Assembly: GCA_029055625.1 (NCBI GenBank)
Contig: JAIDCY010000010.1
Span: forward strand, 1-64,000
Length of the DNA stretch: 64,000 bases
Direction: 5' to 3'
From: Ruminococcus sp.
Lineage (GTDB): Bacteria; Bacillota; Clostridia; Oscillospirales; Ruminococcaceae
Positions 34,261 to 41,814 of this stretch are shown piece after piece. The notes beneath the pieces are model-generated. The model was given only the letters and a program-made list of their open reading frames with translations, did no database searches and was not told the DNA's origin. A program made the translations under genes and the position numbers. Each line of letters opens with the position of its first letter. The stretch's first letter is position 1.

Positions 34261-35664
34261 ATGCAGTTATATAATTCGCTTACACATAAGAAAGAGGAGT
34301 TTATACCGAACATACAGGGCAAGACAAGTATTTACACCTGCGGACCTACTGTATACCATTACGCACACATAGGCAATCTGAGGACGTACATAATGGAAGA
34401 TGTACTTGAAAAGTATCTGCGGTTTACAGGACTGGACGTTACAAGGGTAATGAACATAACTGACGTGGGACATCTTACGAGTGATGGCGACACCGGCGAC
34501 GATAAAATGTTGAAAGGTGCGAAACGTGAACATAAAACAGTAATGGAGATAGCACAGTTTTATACGGACGCATTTTTCAGCGACTGTAAGAAACTTAATA
34601 TAAAAACTCCTGATGTTGTAATACCGGCGACGTCGTATATAGAGGAGTTTATAAGGGTAATACAAGTGCTTATTGATAAGGGTTATGCATACGAATCAGG
34701 CGGAAATATATATTTTGATACGTCGAAGCTTGAAAAGTACTATGTATTCAACGATTTCAGGGAGGAAGATTTAGCAGTCGGAGTACGTGAGGGAGTAGAA
34801 GAAGATTCAAATAAGCGGAACAAGGCGGATTTTGTACTATGGTTTACGAAGTCAAAATTTGATTCACAGGAACTGAAATGGGAAAGTCCGTTTGGTACTG
34901 GTTACCCTGGATGGCATATAGAGTGCTCGTGCATAAGTATGAAGAATTTAGGGGAGTATCTGGATATACACTGCGGAGGCATAGACAACGCATTTCCGCA
35001 TCATACGAACGAAATCGCACAGAGTGAGGCATATTTAGGTCACGAGTGGTGCAAGTACTGGTTTCACGTACACCATCTGAATACGAACAGCGGAAAAATG
35101 AGTAAATCAAAAGGTGAATTTCTTACGGTATCGCTACTGGAGGAAAAGGGATATAATCCGGTTGTATACAGATATTTCTGTCTTCAGTCGCATTACCGGA
35201 AATCGCTTGTATTCGACTGGGATAATCTTAATAATGCGGTTACGGCGTATAATAAGATAATCGAAAAGACAGCACTTTTTGTTAATGATAATTCCGGAGA
35301 CATTGACAAATCGGAGTACGAAAGACTTATGAAAAATTTCACAGATGCCCTTGATAACGATTTGAATACGTCACTTGCGATAACGGCATTATATAACGTA
35401 CTGAAAGCCGATACAAATTCCGTAACAAAAATTGAGTTAATCAAGGAATTTGATAAGGTGTTAGGTCTCGACATTATAGAAAACGCTATGAAAACAAATC
35501 AGGGTGAGGAGATACCGGCGGAAGTACTGGAATTGGTAGAGGAAAGAAAGTCCGCCCGTAAGGAAAAGAATTTCGCACTTGCCGACGAGATACGGAATAA
35601 AATAACCGCACTCGGCTATGAAGTCCGAGAGACAAGACAAGGTGTTGAAATCAGAAAAATATGA
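34261..35664 (+). CDS. cysS: cysteinyl-tRNA synthetase
   Basis: A 467-residue class I synthetase. 'CGPTVYHYAHIGNLRTYI' (about 28-45) contains the first zinc Cys and the HIGH-like HIGN. 'WHIECSCISMKNLG' and the HCGGIDNAFPHHTNEIAQSEA block supply the other zinc ligands and the Cys-binding site. The KMSKS loop is 'GKMSKSKGEFLTV' at about 278. The C-terminal anticodon-binding helical domain ends '...LGYEVRETRQGVEI'. SD AAAGGAG. Full family length. Its stop overlaps the start of the next GNAT gene. Confidence 0.97.
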   Translation: MQLYNSLTHKKEEFIPNIQGKTSIYTCGPTVYHYAHIGNLRTYIMEDVLEKYLRFTGLDVTRVMNITDVGHLTSDGDTGDDKMLKGAKREHKTVMEIAQFYTDAFFSDCKKLNIKTPDVVIPATSYIEEFIRVIQVLIDKGYAYESGGNIYFDTSKLEKYYVFNDFREEDLAVGVREGVEEDSNKRNKADFVLWFTKSKFDSQELKWESPFGTGYPGWHIECSCISMKNLGEYLDIHCGGIDNAFPHHTNEIAQSEAYLGHEWCKYWFHVHHLNTNSGKMSKSKGEFLTVSLLEEKGYNPVVYRYFCLQSHYRKSLVFDWDNLNNAVTAYNKIIEKTALFVNDNSGDIDKSEYERLMKNFTDALDNDLNTSLAITALYNVLKADTNSVTKIELIKEFDKVLGLDIIENAMKTNQGEEIPAEVLELVEERKSARKEKNFALADEIRNKITALGYEVRETRQGVEIRKI

Positions 35665-36155
35665 ATCTTAGAAAAGCAAAACAAGAAGATATTGATATTG
35701 TTGCCGGAATTTACAAAAACGTTATAGGAGTTAACTATTCGCTTTGGACTGAAGACTATCCCACGTGTGAAAATGCCATGTGGGATTTCAGAAATGGAAA
35801 TCTGTATATATTTGAGAATAACAATAAAATAATAGGTGCGTGTTCTGTTGAAACAGATAGCGTTTTTGAAAATAATGACTTCTGGAAAATAAATGACGGT
35901 ACACAGTGTGAAATTTCAAGAATAGTTATTGCACCTGAATATCAGGGAAACGGTTATGCAAAAATAATGTTGAAAAAACTTATTGAAAAACTTGTTGAAA
36001 AGGGCTGTAAATCCGTGCATTTATTTGTAGTGAAAAGCAATATTCCGGCTTTGAAGACATATAAAAGTCTGAAATTTGATTTTGCCGGAGAGTGCAGTAT
36101 GTTCGGACATGGATATTTTGCTATGGAGTACATTGCAGACAGGAAAGAGGGATAA
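35661..36155 (+). CDS. GNAT family N-acetyltransferase
   Basis: A 164-residue acetyltransferase. 'LRKAKQEDIDIVAGIYKNVI' forms the N-terminal strand-helix. Motif A is 'CEISRIVIAPEYQGNGYAKIMLKKLIEKL', with the acetyl-CoA loop Q-G-N-G-Y-A at about 96-101. 'HLFVVKSNIPALKTYKSLKFDFAGE' is motif B. Substrate unknown. Its ATG overlaps the cysS stop (ATGA), so translation is coupled to the synthetase. It shares the operon with a metallo-hydrolase and rlmH. Confidence 0.88.
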   Translation: MNLRKAKQEDIDIVAGIYKNVIGVNYSLWTEDYPTCENAMWDFRNGNLYIFENNNKIIGACSVETDSVFENNDFWKINDGTQCEISRIVIAPEYQGNGYAKIMLKKLIEKLVEKGCKSVHLFVVKSNIPALKTYKSLKFDFAGECSMFGHGYFAMEYIADRKEG

Positions 36156-36156
36156 A

Positions 36157-36942
36157 ATGGCAAGAATATATCCGCTTTTCAGTTCCAGTAAAGGAAATTC
36201 CTACTTTATCGGGACTGAAAAGTGTGGAATACTTATAGATTGTGGAGTAAGTTTCCGACGACTTTCGACAGCACTTACTGCAAACAGGATACCAATAAAG
36301 GCGATACAGGGAGTATTCATAACTCACGAACACGGTGACCACGTAGCAGGTTTAAAAGTGCTTACCAATCAGACAGGCGTTACAGTATACGGTACGAAAA
36401 AAACTCTCCGGAAGTTATGCGACGAGGATAAAATTTCCCCGAAGTCGAAAGTAATAGATATGAAAAAAAATATAGCCTGCGGAGATATGGAAGTAAAAGC
36501 GTTCAGGGTATCGCACGATGCAGTAGAACCATGTGGTTACAGGGTACATACGGCGGACGGTAAATACTGTGCGGTATGTACGGATACAGGGGTAATAACT
36601 CCGGAGACGGAAAAGGCATTAAAAGGTTGTAAAATGGTAGTCCTGGAATCGAATTACGACGAGGAGATGTTAAGACAGGGAAACTATCCGTTTTATCTGA
36701 AACAGCGTATACTTTCGGAAACCGGTCACTTGTCTAATAATGCCTGCTCCGAACAGATAGGGAAACTGATTGAAAAAGGTACGACGCATATAGTTCTTGG
36801 ACATCTCAGTCAGGAAAACAATACACCACAGACCGCATTTGCGACGGCACGGAAATATCTTGATAAAAAATATAAATTCAGTAAAGATTACATAATGGGA
36901 GTAGCACCTGTCGAGACGAACGGAGGAGCGGTTATTTTTTGA
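36157..36942 (+). CDS. MBL fold metallo-hydrolase, WalJ/YycJ-like
   Basis: A 261-residue metallo-beta-lactamase-fold protein starting 'MARIYPLFSSSKGNSYFIG', with metal ligands in 'THEHGDHVAG' (H57-x-H59-x-D61-H62), 'RVSHDAVEPCGY', 'CTDTG' and 'VLGHLSQENN'. This matches the WalJ/YycJ branch linked to cell-wall homeostasis and double-strand-break processing. The frame extends 27 codons upstream, but ATG 36157 follows GAAAGAGG. It overlaps rlmH by 4 nt. In Bacillus subtilis the homologues also lie near each other, which supports the assignment. Confidence 0.88.
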   Translation: MARIYPLFSSSKGNSYFIGTEKCGILIDCGVSFRRLSTALTANRIPIKAIQGVFITHEHGDHVAGLKVLTNQTGVTVYGTKKTLRKLCDEDKISPKSKVIDMKKNIACGDMEVKAFRVSHDAVEPCGYRVHTADGKYCAVCTDTGVITPETEKALKGCKMVVLESNYDEEMLRQGNYPFYLKQRILSETGHLSNNACSEQIGKLIEKGTTHIVLGHLSQENNTPQTAFATARKYLDKKYKFSKDYIMGVAPVETNGGAVIF

Positions 36943-37415
36943 TTACAATAAATCTGATAGTGATAGGAAAACTGAAAGAGGAGTACTTAAGGAAAGCGTG
37001 TGGGGAATACGTGAAAAGACTGTCACGTTACTGTAATTTTGAGATACACGAGCTTGACGAGTACAGATTAAGTGAAAAGCCGTCGGAGAAGGAAATAGAT
37101 ACGGCATTGAATAAAGAGGCGGTACAGATAAAGAAGCATCTGAAAGGTATGATAATACCGCTATGTATAGAGGGAAAACAGTTGACGAGTGTTAAATTTT
37201 CTGAAAAAATAGCATCTGCCGGAGTAGACGGATACAGTGCGGTGACGTTCATAATCGGGAGTTCGTACGGAATATCGCCGGAAATAAAGTCTATGGGAAA
37301 TTTAAAACTTTCCATGTCAGAAATGACTTTTCCGCACCAGTTGGCGAGGGTCATGTTACTGGAGCAGGTTTACAGAGCGTTTCAGATTGCGGAGGGCGGA
37401 AAATATCATAAATAA
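36939..37415 (+). CDS. rlmH: 23S rRNA (pseudouridine1915-N3)-methyltransferase RlmH
   Basis: A 158-residue SPOUT methyltransferase. The N-terminus 'INLIVIGKLKEEYLRKACGEYVKRLSRYCNFEIHEL' and the C-terminal knot 'VTFIIGSSYGISPEI...LKLSMSEMTFPHQLARVMLLEQVYRAFQIAEGGKYHK' match RlmH from end to end. It methylates helix 69 of the assembled 70S ribosome. The start is TTG 36939, overlapping the stop of the upstream hydrolase; the family N-terminus begins exactly there. Confidence 0.96.
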   Translation: MITINLIVIGKLKEEYLRKACGEYVKRLSRYCNFEIHELDEYRLSEKPSEKEIDTALNKEAVQIKKHLKGMIIPLCIEGKQLTSVKFSEKIASAGVDGYSAVTFIIGSSYGISPEIKSMGNLKLSMSEMTFPHQLARVMLLEQVYRAFQIAEGGKYHK

Positions 37416-37454
37416 GGAATACTTAATCAATAAGATACGAGAGGAGGAAAATAT

Positions 37455-38609
37455 ATGAATGAAGAATACTACAGGGCGGAAATAACGTTACTGAACAATG
37501 AAATATACAGACTTAACAGAAAGATTGCGGAAGAACATAAAAACAATATACCTGACAAAATGAATCCGTTTGACAATCCGACAGAATATCCTGATTTCAG
37601 CGGTGACTATTCCGATATAATGCCGGAACTTGATGCCCCTGAATGTAAGATACCGCTTGAACCCGAACTTGCTGAACGTCAGAAAATACGACGGTTTTAT
37701 TCAGTCGGGGGGTGGTGTTTACTCGGACAGTTTTTTATGAGTAATCTTCTTACATACGCCATAGTATATATAATACGTATGATAATAGGTTCAATGAACG
37801 GCGGTACGGATTCGGAAATAATATTTACATATATAGAAAATTCTTCAATATTTGCCGGTATAACAATGTTAGCGTTTATCATATCGAACGTAGGATTTGC
37901 ATTTATGGGAATGAAAATGGCACATATACCGAAAAATCAGCTGATACGGACAAGAAATTTCAGTTTCGGGAAAGCGGTACAGTATTGTATGATAGCATTT
38001 TTTCTGTGGGAACTGTCTGCGGTAATAGCGTGGGGGATAGATGATATTTTCGTACATTACGGCTATACTACCGACATAATGGATACTGACGGAATAGGGG
38101 TAACGGGTACGGGCTTTGCGATAATGACGGTTTATACGTGTATAATCGCACCGATTACGGAAGAAATATTTTTCCGGGGAATGTTGTTAAGGACTTTTTC
38201 ACGTACAAATCAGCGATTTGCGATATTTGCGACAGCGTTTTTTTTCGGAATATCGCATCATAACATACCACAGTTTACACTTGCGTTCATAATGGGAATA
38301 TTTCTTGCACACATAACACTGAAACATAATTCCATACTTCCGGCGGTAATCGTGCATATTTTTGTCAATACAGTATCTACACTGATTCCGTACATCGAGG
38401 AGCTGGCAGGATATATATACACGTCAATGCTTGTACTCGTAATAGCTCTGACAGGTTTTTTTATTTTGTATGTTTTCCGGGAGACTAACAAATTACCGGC
38501 AACAACTCCGGCACAGTCCAGACGAGGTATAGCGGTGGCGAAAAGTTCGGTTATGTTCATGATAGCGGTATCTGTACAGATAATATATACAATAATATTA
38601 ATTATGTAA
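37455..38609 (+). CDS. CPBP family intramembrane metalloprotease
   Basis: A 384-residue membrane protein of the CAAX-protease/bacteriocin-processing (CPBP) family. A cytoplasmic N-terminus of about 80 residues (short coiled coil, then proline- and aspartate-rich) precedes about eight membrane helices. Glutamate motif 1 is 'EEIFFRG' (E236-E237-x-x-x-R241), motif 2 'FFGISHHN' and motif 3 'HIFVNT' supply the metal ligands. Such proteins act in prenyl-protein processing, self-immunity or surface-protein maturation; the substrate here is unknown. SD GAGGAGG. Last gene of the cysE-to-CPBP series. Confidence 0.88.
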   Translation: MNEEYYRAEITLLNNEIYRLNRKIAEEHKNNIPDKMNPFDNPTEYPDFSGDYSDIMPELDAPECKIPLEPELAERQKIRRFYSVGGWCLLGQFFMSNLLTYAIVYIIRMIIGSMNGGTDSEIIFTYIENSSIFAGITMLAFIISNVGFAFMGMKMAHIPKNQLIRTRNFSFGKAVQYCMIAFFLWELSAVIAWGIDDIFVHYGYTTDIMDTDGIGVTGTGFAIMTVYTCIIAPITEEIFFRGMLLRTFSRTNQRFAIFATAFFFGISHHNIPQFTLAFIMGIFLAHITLKHNSILPAVIVHIFVNTVSTLIPYIEELAGYIYTSMLVLVIALTGFFILYVFRETNKLPATTPAQSRRGIAVAKSSVMFMIAVSVQIIYTIILIM

Positions 38610-38613
38610 TATA

Positions 38614-38642
38614 AAGGCGGTCAGTAAATAATTGACCGCCTT
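38614..38642. terminator. hairpin between convergent CPBP and dpaB genes
   Basis: A 10-bp perfect stem, AAGGCGGTCA (38614-38623) / TGACCGCCTT (38633-38642), in a 38-nt gap between converging genes. T-runs are weak on both sides, but the position supports a shared terminator. Confidence 0.7.
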
Positions 38643-38647
38643 GTTAT

Positions 38648-39244
38648 TCAATCCGGACGGTGATATATGACAGGTCTTAACTGTACTCCATTGAGAGCGG
38701 AGGAAATAGTTTCGGGAATCATAGAGAAATCCGCTACAAGTGAGGAGGGTTTATTAGTACAGTCATCCTGTAACATAGGGACAAAATAGTAATTTTTTCT
38801 GTTAAAGAGTTCGCCTATATTTTTTGCAGAACCGGAAAGCGAATCGTTAGAAGCAATCGCAAGGATTACCGGTTTACCACTCCGGAGATGAGACTTTACA
38901 GCCATAGTAACGGAAGTATCCGTAATGCTGTTGGCGAGTTTTGAGGCGGTATTTGACGTACACGGTGCTACCATAAGAATATCGGTCATATTTTTCGGTC
39001 CGATAGGTTCAGCATCAGTTATCGACATTATAACGTCTTTTCTGGTAATTTCTTCCAGCTTTTTGATATTCTGTTCTGCCGTACCGAATCGGGTGGACGT
39101 ACCGGAAGCATTTTCCGACATTATCGGGATTATTTCCGCACCCATATTTTTGAGTATTTCTACCTGCTCGAAACATTTTCCGAAAGTACAGAACGAACCT
39201 GTCATAGCGAAGCCGATTTTAAGACCTCTTAAATTTTCGTACAT
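38648..39244 (-). CDS. dpaB: dipicolinate synthase subunit B
   Basis: A 198-residue flavoprotein-like subunit (SpoVFB). It starts 'LRGLKIGFAMTGSFCTFGKC' and contains 'ILMVAPCTSNTASKLANSITDTSVTMAVKSHLR' and 'FVPMLQDDCTNKPSSLVADFSMI', characteristic of the family. With DpaA it oxidises dihydrodipicolinate-type substrate to dipicolinic acid, the calcium chelator of the spore core. Its start overlaps the dpaA stop (TAATG), giving the standard dpaA-dpaB order. Confidence 0.95.
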   Translation of the reverse strand: MYENLRGLKIGFAMTGSFCTFGKCFEQVEILKNMGAEIIPIMSENASGTSTRFGTAEQNIKKLEEITRKDVIMSITDAEPIGPKNMTDILMVAPCTSNTASKLANSITDTSVTMAVKSHLRSGKPVILAIASNDSLSGSAKNIGELFNRKNYYFVPMLQDDCTNKPSSLVADFSMIPETISSALNGVQLRPVIYHRPD

Positions 39245-40104
39245 TATGAAAAACTCCTTTCTCTGATAATTCCGGCGATAGTTTCGGCTATGAACTCTCC
39301 GGATGTAACAGGTGCGGTCTTACCTGGTATGCCTAAAGCCCATATTACTTTTTTTCCGAGTATCGTAGCAGATTTGAAATCTATTCCGCCTGGTTTAGAT
39401 GCAAGGTCAATGAATAACGTGTCATCGCTGAAACGCTTCAGTAAATCCGTATTGAAAATCATTTCAGGTACGGTATTGAATACAAGTTTGTAATCAGTAT
39501 CCATTTTATCGGTGAAAACGGGTCTTATGCCTGCCATACGTGCTTTTGCCGAACCTTTTTCATTGTGTACCGCAACCGTTATATTACTTCCAAATCCTTT
39601 CAGAATTTCTGCTAATGATGTTCCTATCCTGCCCATACCGACTATCAGGACTTCAAGACCGTTCAGCGTTACGGGCAGTTCATTCAGGGCTATTTCAACA
39701 GCACCTTCGGCGGTAGGTATCGCATTTTTAAGGCTTAAATCTTCGCATTTCATATAGTCGATTATTTTGTTATCCGGGAAAATATCGGATAATTTTTTAT
39801 CATATTTTCCGACAAATACAACTCCGTCAGGTTTAAGAAGTTTCCGGATTGTATCGGGGTTTATTTCCGTATCACTGAACGGTGCGGAAATACTGCCGTT
39901 TTCGTCGAGAGGTGGGACGGGAAGTACTACAAAATCGTAAAAGCCGTTGGAATCGGTTACGGCTTGCTTGAGATTTGTTTTTTCAGGTATCGAACCGGCA
40001 GGAAATCCCATAACATAAGTATCGTATACCGCCGAAAGTTTTTCCGCACAATATATCTGACGCATATCGCCACCGGTGACAAGTATTCTTGTTTTATCTT
40101 TCAT
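39244..40104 (-). CDS. dpaA: dipicolinate synthase subunit A
   Basis: A 286-residue NAD(P)-dependent subunit (SpoVFA). The N-terminal domain starts 'RILVTGGDMRQIYCAEKLS'. The Rossmann dinucleotide loop is 'VLIVGMGRIGTSLAEILKGFG' at about 148-168. The C-terminus 'FIDLASKPGGIDF' and 'IWALGIPGKTAPVTSGEFIAETI' is diagnostic. ATG 40104 follows GGAG; the ATG 12 nt upstream is part of the SD region. A mother-cell sigma-type -10 lies upstream. Presence of dpaAB with spoIVB implies that the organism, or its recent ancestor, forms heat-resistant spores. Confidence 0.95.
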   Translation of the reverse strand: MKDKTRILVTGGDMRQIYCAEKLSAVYDTYVMGFPAGSIPEKTNLKQAVTDSNGFYDFVVLPVPPLDENGSISAPFSDTEINPDTIRKLLKPDGVVFVGKYDKKLSDIFPDNKIIDYMKCEDLSLKNAIPTAEGAVEIALNELPVTLNGLEVLIVGMGRIGTSLAEILKGFGSNITVAVHNEKGSAKARMAGIRPVFTDKMDTDYKLVFNTVPEMIFNTDLLKRFSDDTLFIDLASKPGGIDFKSATILGKKVIWALGIPGKTAPVTSGEFIAETIAGIIRERSFS

Positions 40105-40158
40105 ATAATTCTCCATTCTGCCGTATGTGACGGCTTACAGAAAAAAATTTTTCTGCTG

Positions 40159-40188
40159 TATTATATGAATTTCACGTATAATAATGTG
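40159..40188 (-). promoter_or_regulatory. candidate sigma-K/sigma-E promoter of dpaAB
   Basis: On the minus strand CATATAATA (40167-40159) fits the CATANNNTA -10 of sigma-K, with GCACA about 18 nt upstream supplying the short AC -35. No TTGACA is present. Spacing is one base longer than usual. It lies about 55 nt before the start codon. Confidence 0.5.
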
Positions 40189-40194
40189 CATAAA

Positions 40195-40231
40195 AAATTG
40201 AGCGTGTCCGCTCGGTAAGGGTGAACACGCT
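40195..40231 (-). terminator. terminator at the end of the pheA-metH-prfB operon
   Basis: On the minus strand AGCGTGT pairs with ACACGCT (arms 40225-40231 and 40201-40207), followed by CAATTTTTT. The left arm overlaps the stop codon of the small membrane protein gene. Confidence 0.75.
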
Positions 40232-40664
40232 AAAGATATTTATATCCGGTTTTATCCTGCCAGCCGTCGCCGATAAATATCTGACAGATTTCTTCAAGTC
40301 TGCTGATTTTGGCGTTAAGTTTTTTCGATTCTCCGGAAAGTTTTTCGTTTTCTTCTTTTAAATTCTTAATCTGTTCTTTGAGAGATGCGATATTATCCGT
40401 CAGATTTTTTTTCCATTCTTTAATCTCGTCTGCGGTGACGGTCGGATTTTCTTTAATAATATCCTTGTCGGATTTTCCGTTTATGGATTCGACAGCGATT
40501 TTATTTTTAAAATCGTCCGTATATACCATGCCTTCAGGTTTTGGTTTGGTTTCAGGTTCGGAAGGTTTTTCAGGTTCTTTTTTCGGTGGGTCTTCAGGTT
40601 TCAATTTGTTAATAATCATGAAAAAAATTCCCATTATCAACAACCATATTACAAAATCACCCAT
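40230..40664 (-). CDS. small membrane-anchored coiled-coil protein, 144 aa
   Basis: No known family is assigned. An N-terminal membrane helix (about 3-19) is followed by a proline-, glutamate- and lysine-rich linker (about 22-44, PPKKEPEKPSEPETKPKPE). Next comes a small helical segment (about 48-86) whose pattern 'NKIAVESINGKSDKDIIKENPTVTADEIKEWKKNL' resembles the transposase-like HTH fold, and a coiled coil (about 88-125) with regular L/I heptads. It starts 10 nt after the prfB stop with only a weak SD, so translation may depend on prfB. It could be a division or envelope-associated protein; function unknown. Confidence 0.6.
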   Translation of the reverse strand: MGDFVIWLLIMGIFFMIINKLKPEDPPKKEPEKPSEPETKPKPEGMVYTDDFKNKIAVESINGKSDKDIIKENPTVTADEIKEWKKNLTDNIASLKEQIKNLKEENEKLSGESKKLNAKISRLEEICQIFIGDGWQDKTGYKYL

Positions 40665-40673
40665 TTTTGCGGA

Positions 40674-41792
40674 TTACTTTTCAAGCGTACCGTGTGACAG
40701 CGATTTCAGATAAGCATTAATAAAGCCGTCAATATCGCCATCCATGACAGCCTGAATGTTGCCGTTCTCGAAACCTGTGCGGTGGTCTTTTGCGAGAGTA
40801 TACGGCATAAATACATAAGACCGTATCTGCGAACCCCATGCAATTTCACGTTGTACGCCTTTGATGTCCTCTATTTTTTCGAGGTGTTCACGTTCCTTGA
40901 TTTCGACGAGTTTAGAACGTAACATTTTCATTGCGTAATCTTTATTCTGATACTGACTTCTCTGTGTCTGACAAGATACCACTATTCCGGTCGGCTTATG
41001 AATGAGACGTACTGCGGAGCTGGTCTTGTTTACTTTCTGACCTCCTGCACCACTTGAACGGTAAACTTCCATTTCAATATCTTCTGGTCTGATGTCAACT
41101 TCTATTGAGTCGTCAATTTCCGGCATAACTTCGAGGGCGGCAAATGATGTATGACGTCTGCCGGAAGCGTCAAAAGGTGAGATACGCACAAGACGGTGTA
41201 CGCCTGATTCAGATTTCATGTAACCGTATGCGTTATCGCCTTCAATCAGTATTGAAGCTGATTTCATACCGGCATCGTCACCGTCGAGATAATCCATAAG
41301 AGTTACTTTATAGTTATGACGTTCTGCCCAGTGATTGTACATTCTGTAAAGCATTTCCGCCCAGTCCTGAGCCTCTGTACCACCTGCTCCGGCGTGGAAT
41401 GTAAGTATAGCATTTGAACTGTCGTATTCACCTGTAAGGAGTGTGGAAAGTTTTTCCTCTTCAAGTTTATTCTTGAACGCTTCGGAATCAGCTTTTATCT
41501 CCTCAACGGAACTGTCATCTTCCTCCTCAATCGAAAGTTCAATCAGCGTTATGAGGTCTTCGAGACTGTCATTGAGTTTGTTGAATTTTTCTATTTTTCT
41601 TTCGAGTGCCTTAGTCTCACGAAGTACTTTCTGTGAGTTTTCGAGGTCATCCCAGAAACCGTCCTTAGCAGTTTCCGCATTGAGTTCGGCAATACGTTCC
41701 TTTGCTTTCTGAATATTCAGAACGTCAGCAAGTTCCGTCATTTCTTTTCTGTAACCGGTCATTTCAACCCTTAAATCATCTAATATAATCAT
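40674..41792 (-). CDS. prfB: peptide chain release factor 2
   Basis: A 372-residue RF2 for UAA/UGA stops. The GGQ loop is 'SSGAGGQKVNKTSSAVRLIH'. The SPF-like anticodon tripeptide is present as 'VRISPFDASGRRHTSFA', which identifies RF2 rather than RF1. The frame is uninterrupted: the in-frame UGA and slippery CUU of the programmed +1 frameshift seen in many prfB genes are absent near codon 25. The frame is open 43 codons upstream into metH, but ATG 41792 has GAAAGG and yields the family N-terminus. Third gene after pheA and metH. Confidence 0.95.
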   Translation of the reverse strand: MIILDDLRVEMTGYRKEMTELADVLNIQKAKERIAELNAETAKDGFWDDLENSQKVLRETKALERKIEKFNKLNDSLEDLITLIELSIEEEDDSSVEEIKADSEAFKNKLEEEKLSTLLTGEYDSSNAILTFHAGAGGTEAQDWAEMLYRMYNHWAERHNYKVTLMDYLDGDDAGMKSASILIEGDNAYGYMKSESGVHRLVRISPFDASGRRHTSFAALEVMPEIDDSIEVDIRPEDIEMEVYRSSGAGGQKVNKTSSAVRLIHKPTGIVVSCQTQRSQYQNKDYAMKMLRSKLVEIKEREHLEKIEDIKGVQREIAWGSQIRSYVFMPYTLAKDHRTGFENGNIQAVMDGDIDGFINAYLKSLSHGTLEK

Positions 41793-41814
41793 AAAAATAT
41801 AACCTTTCTTTAAA

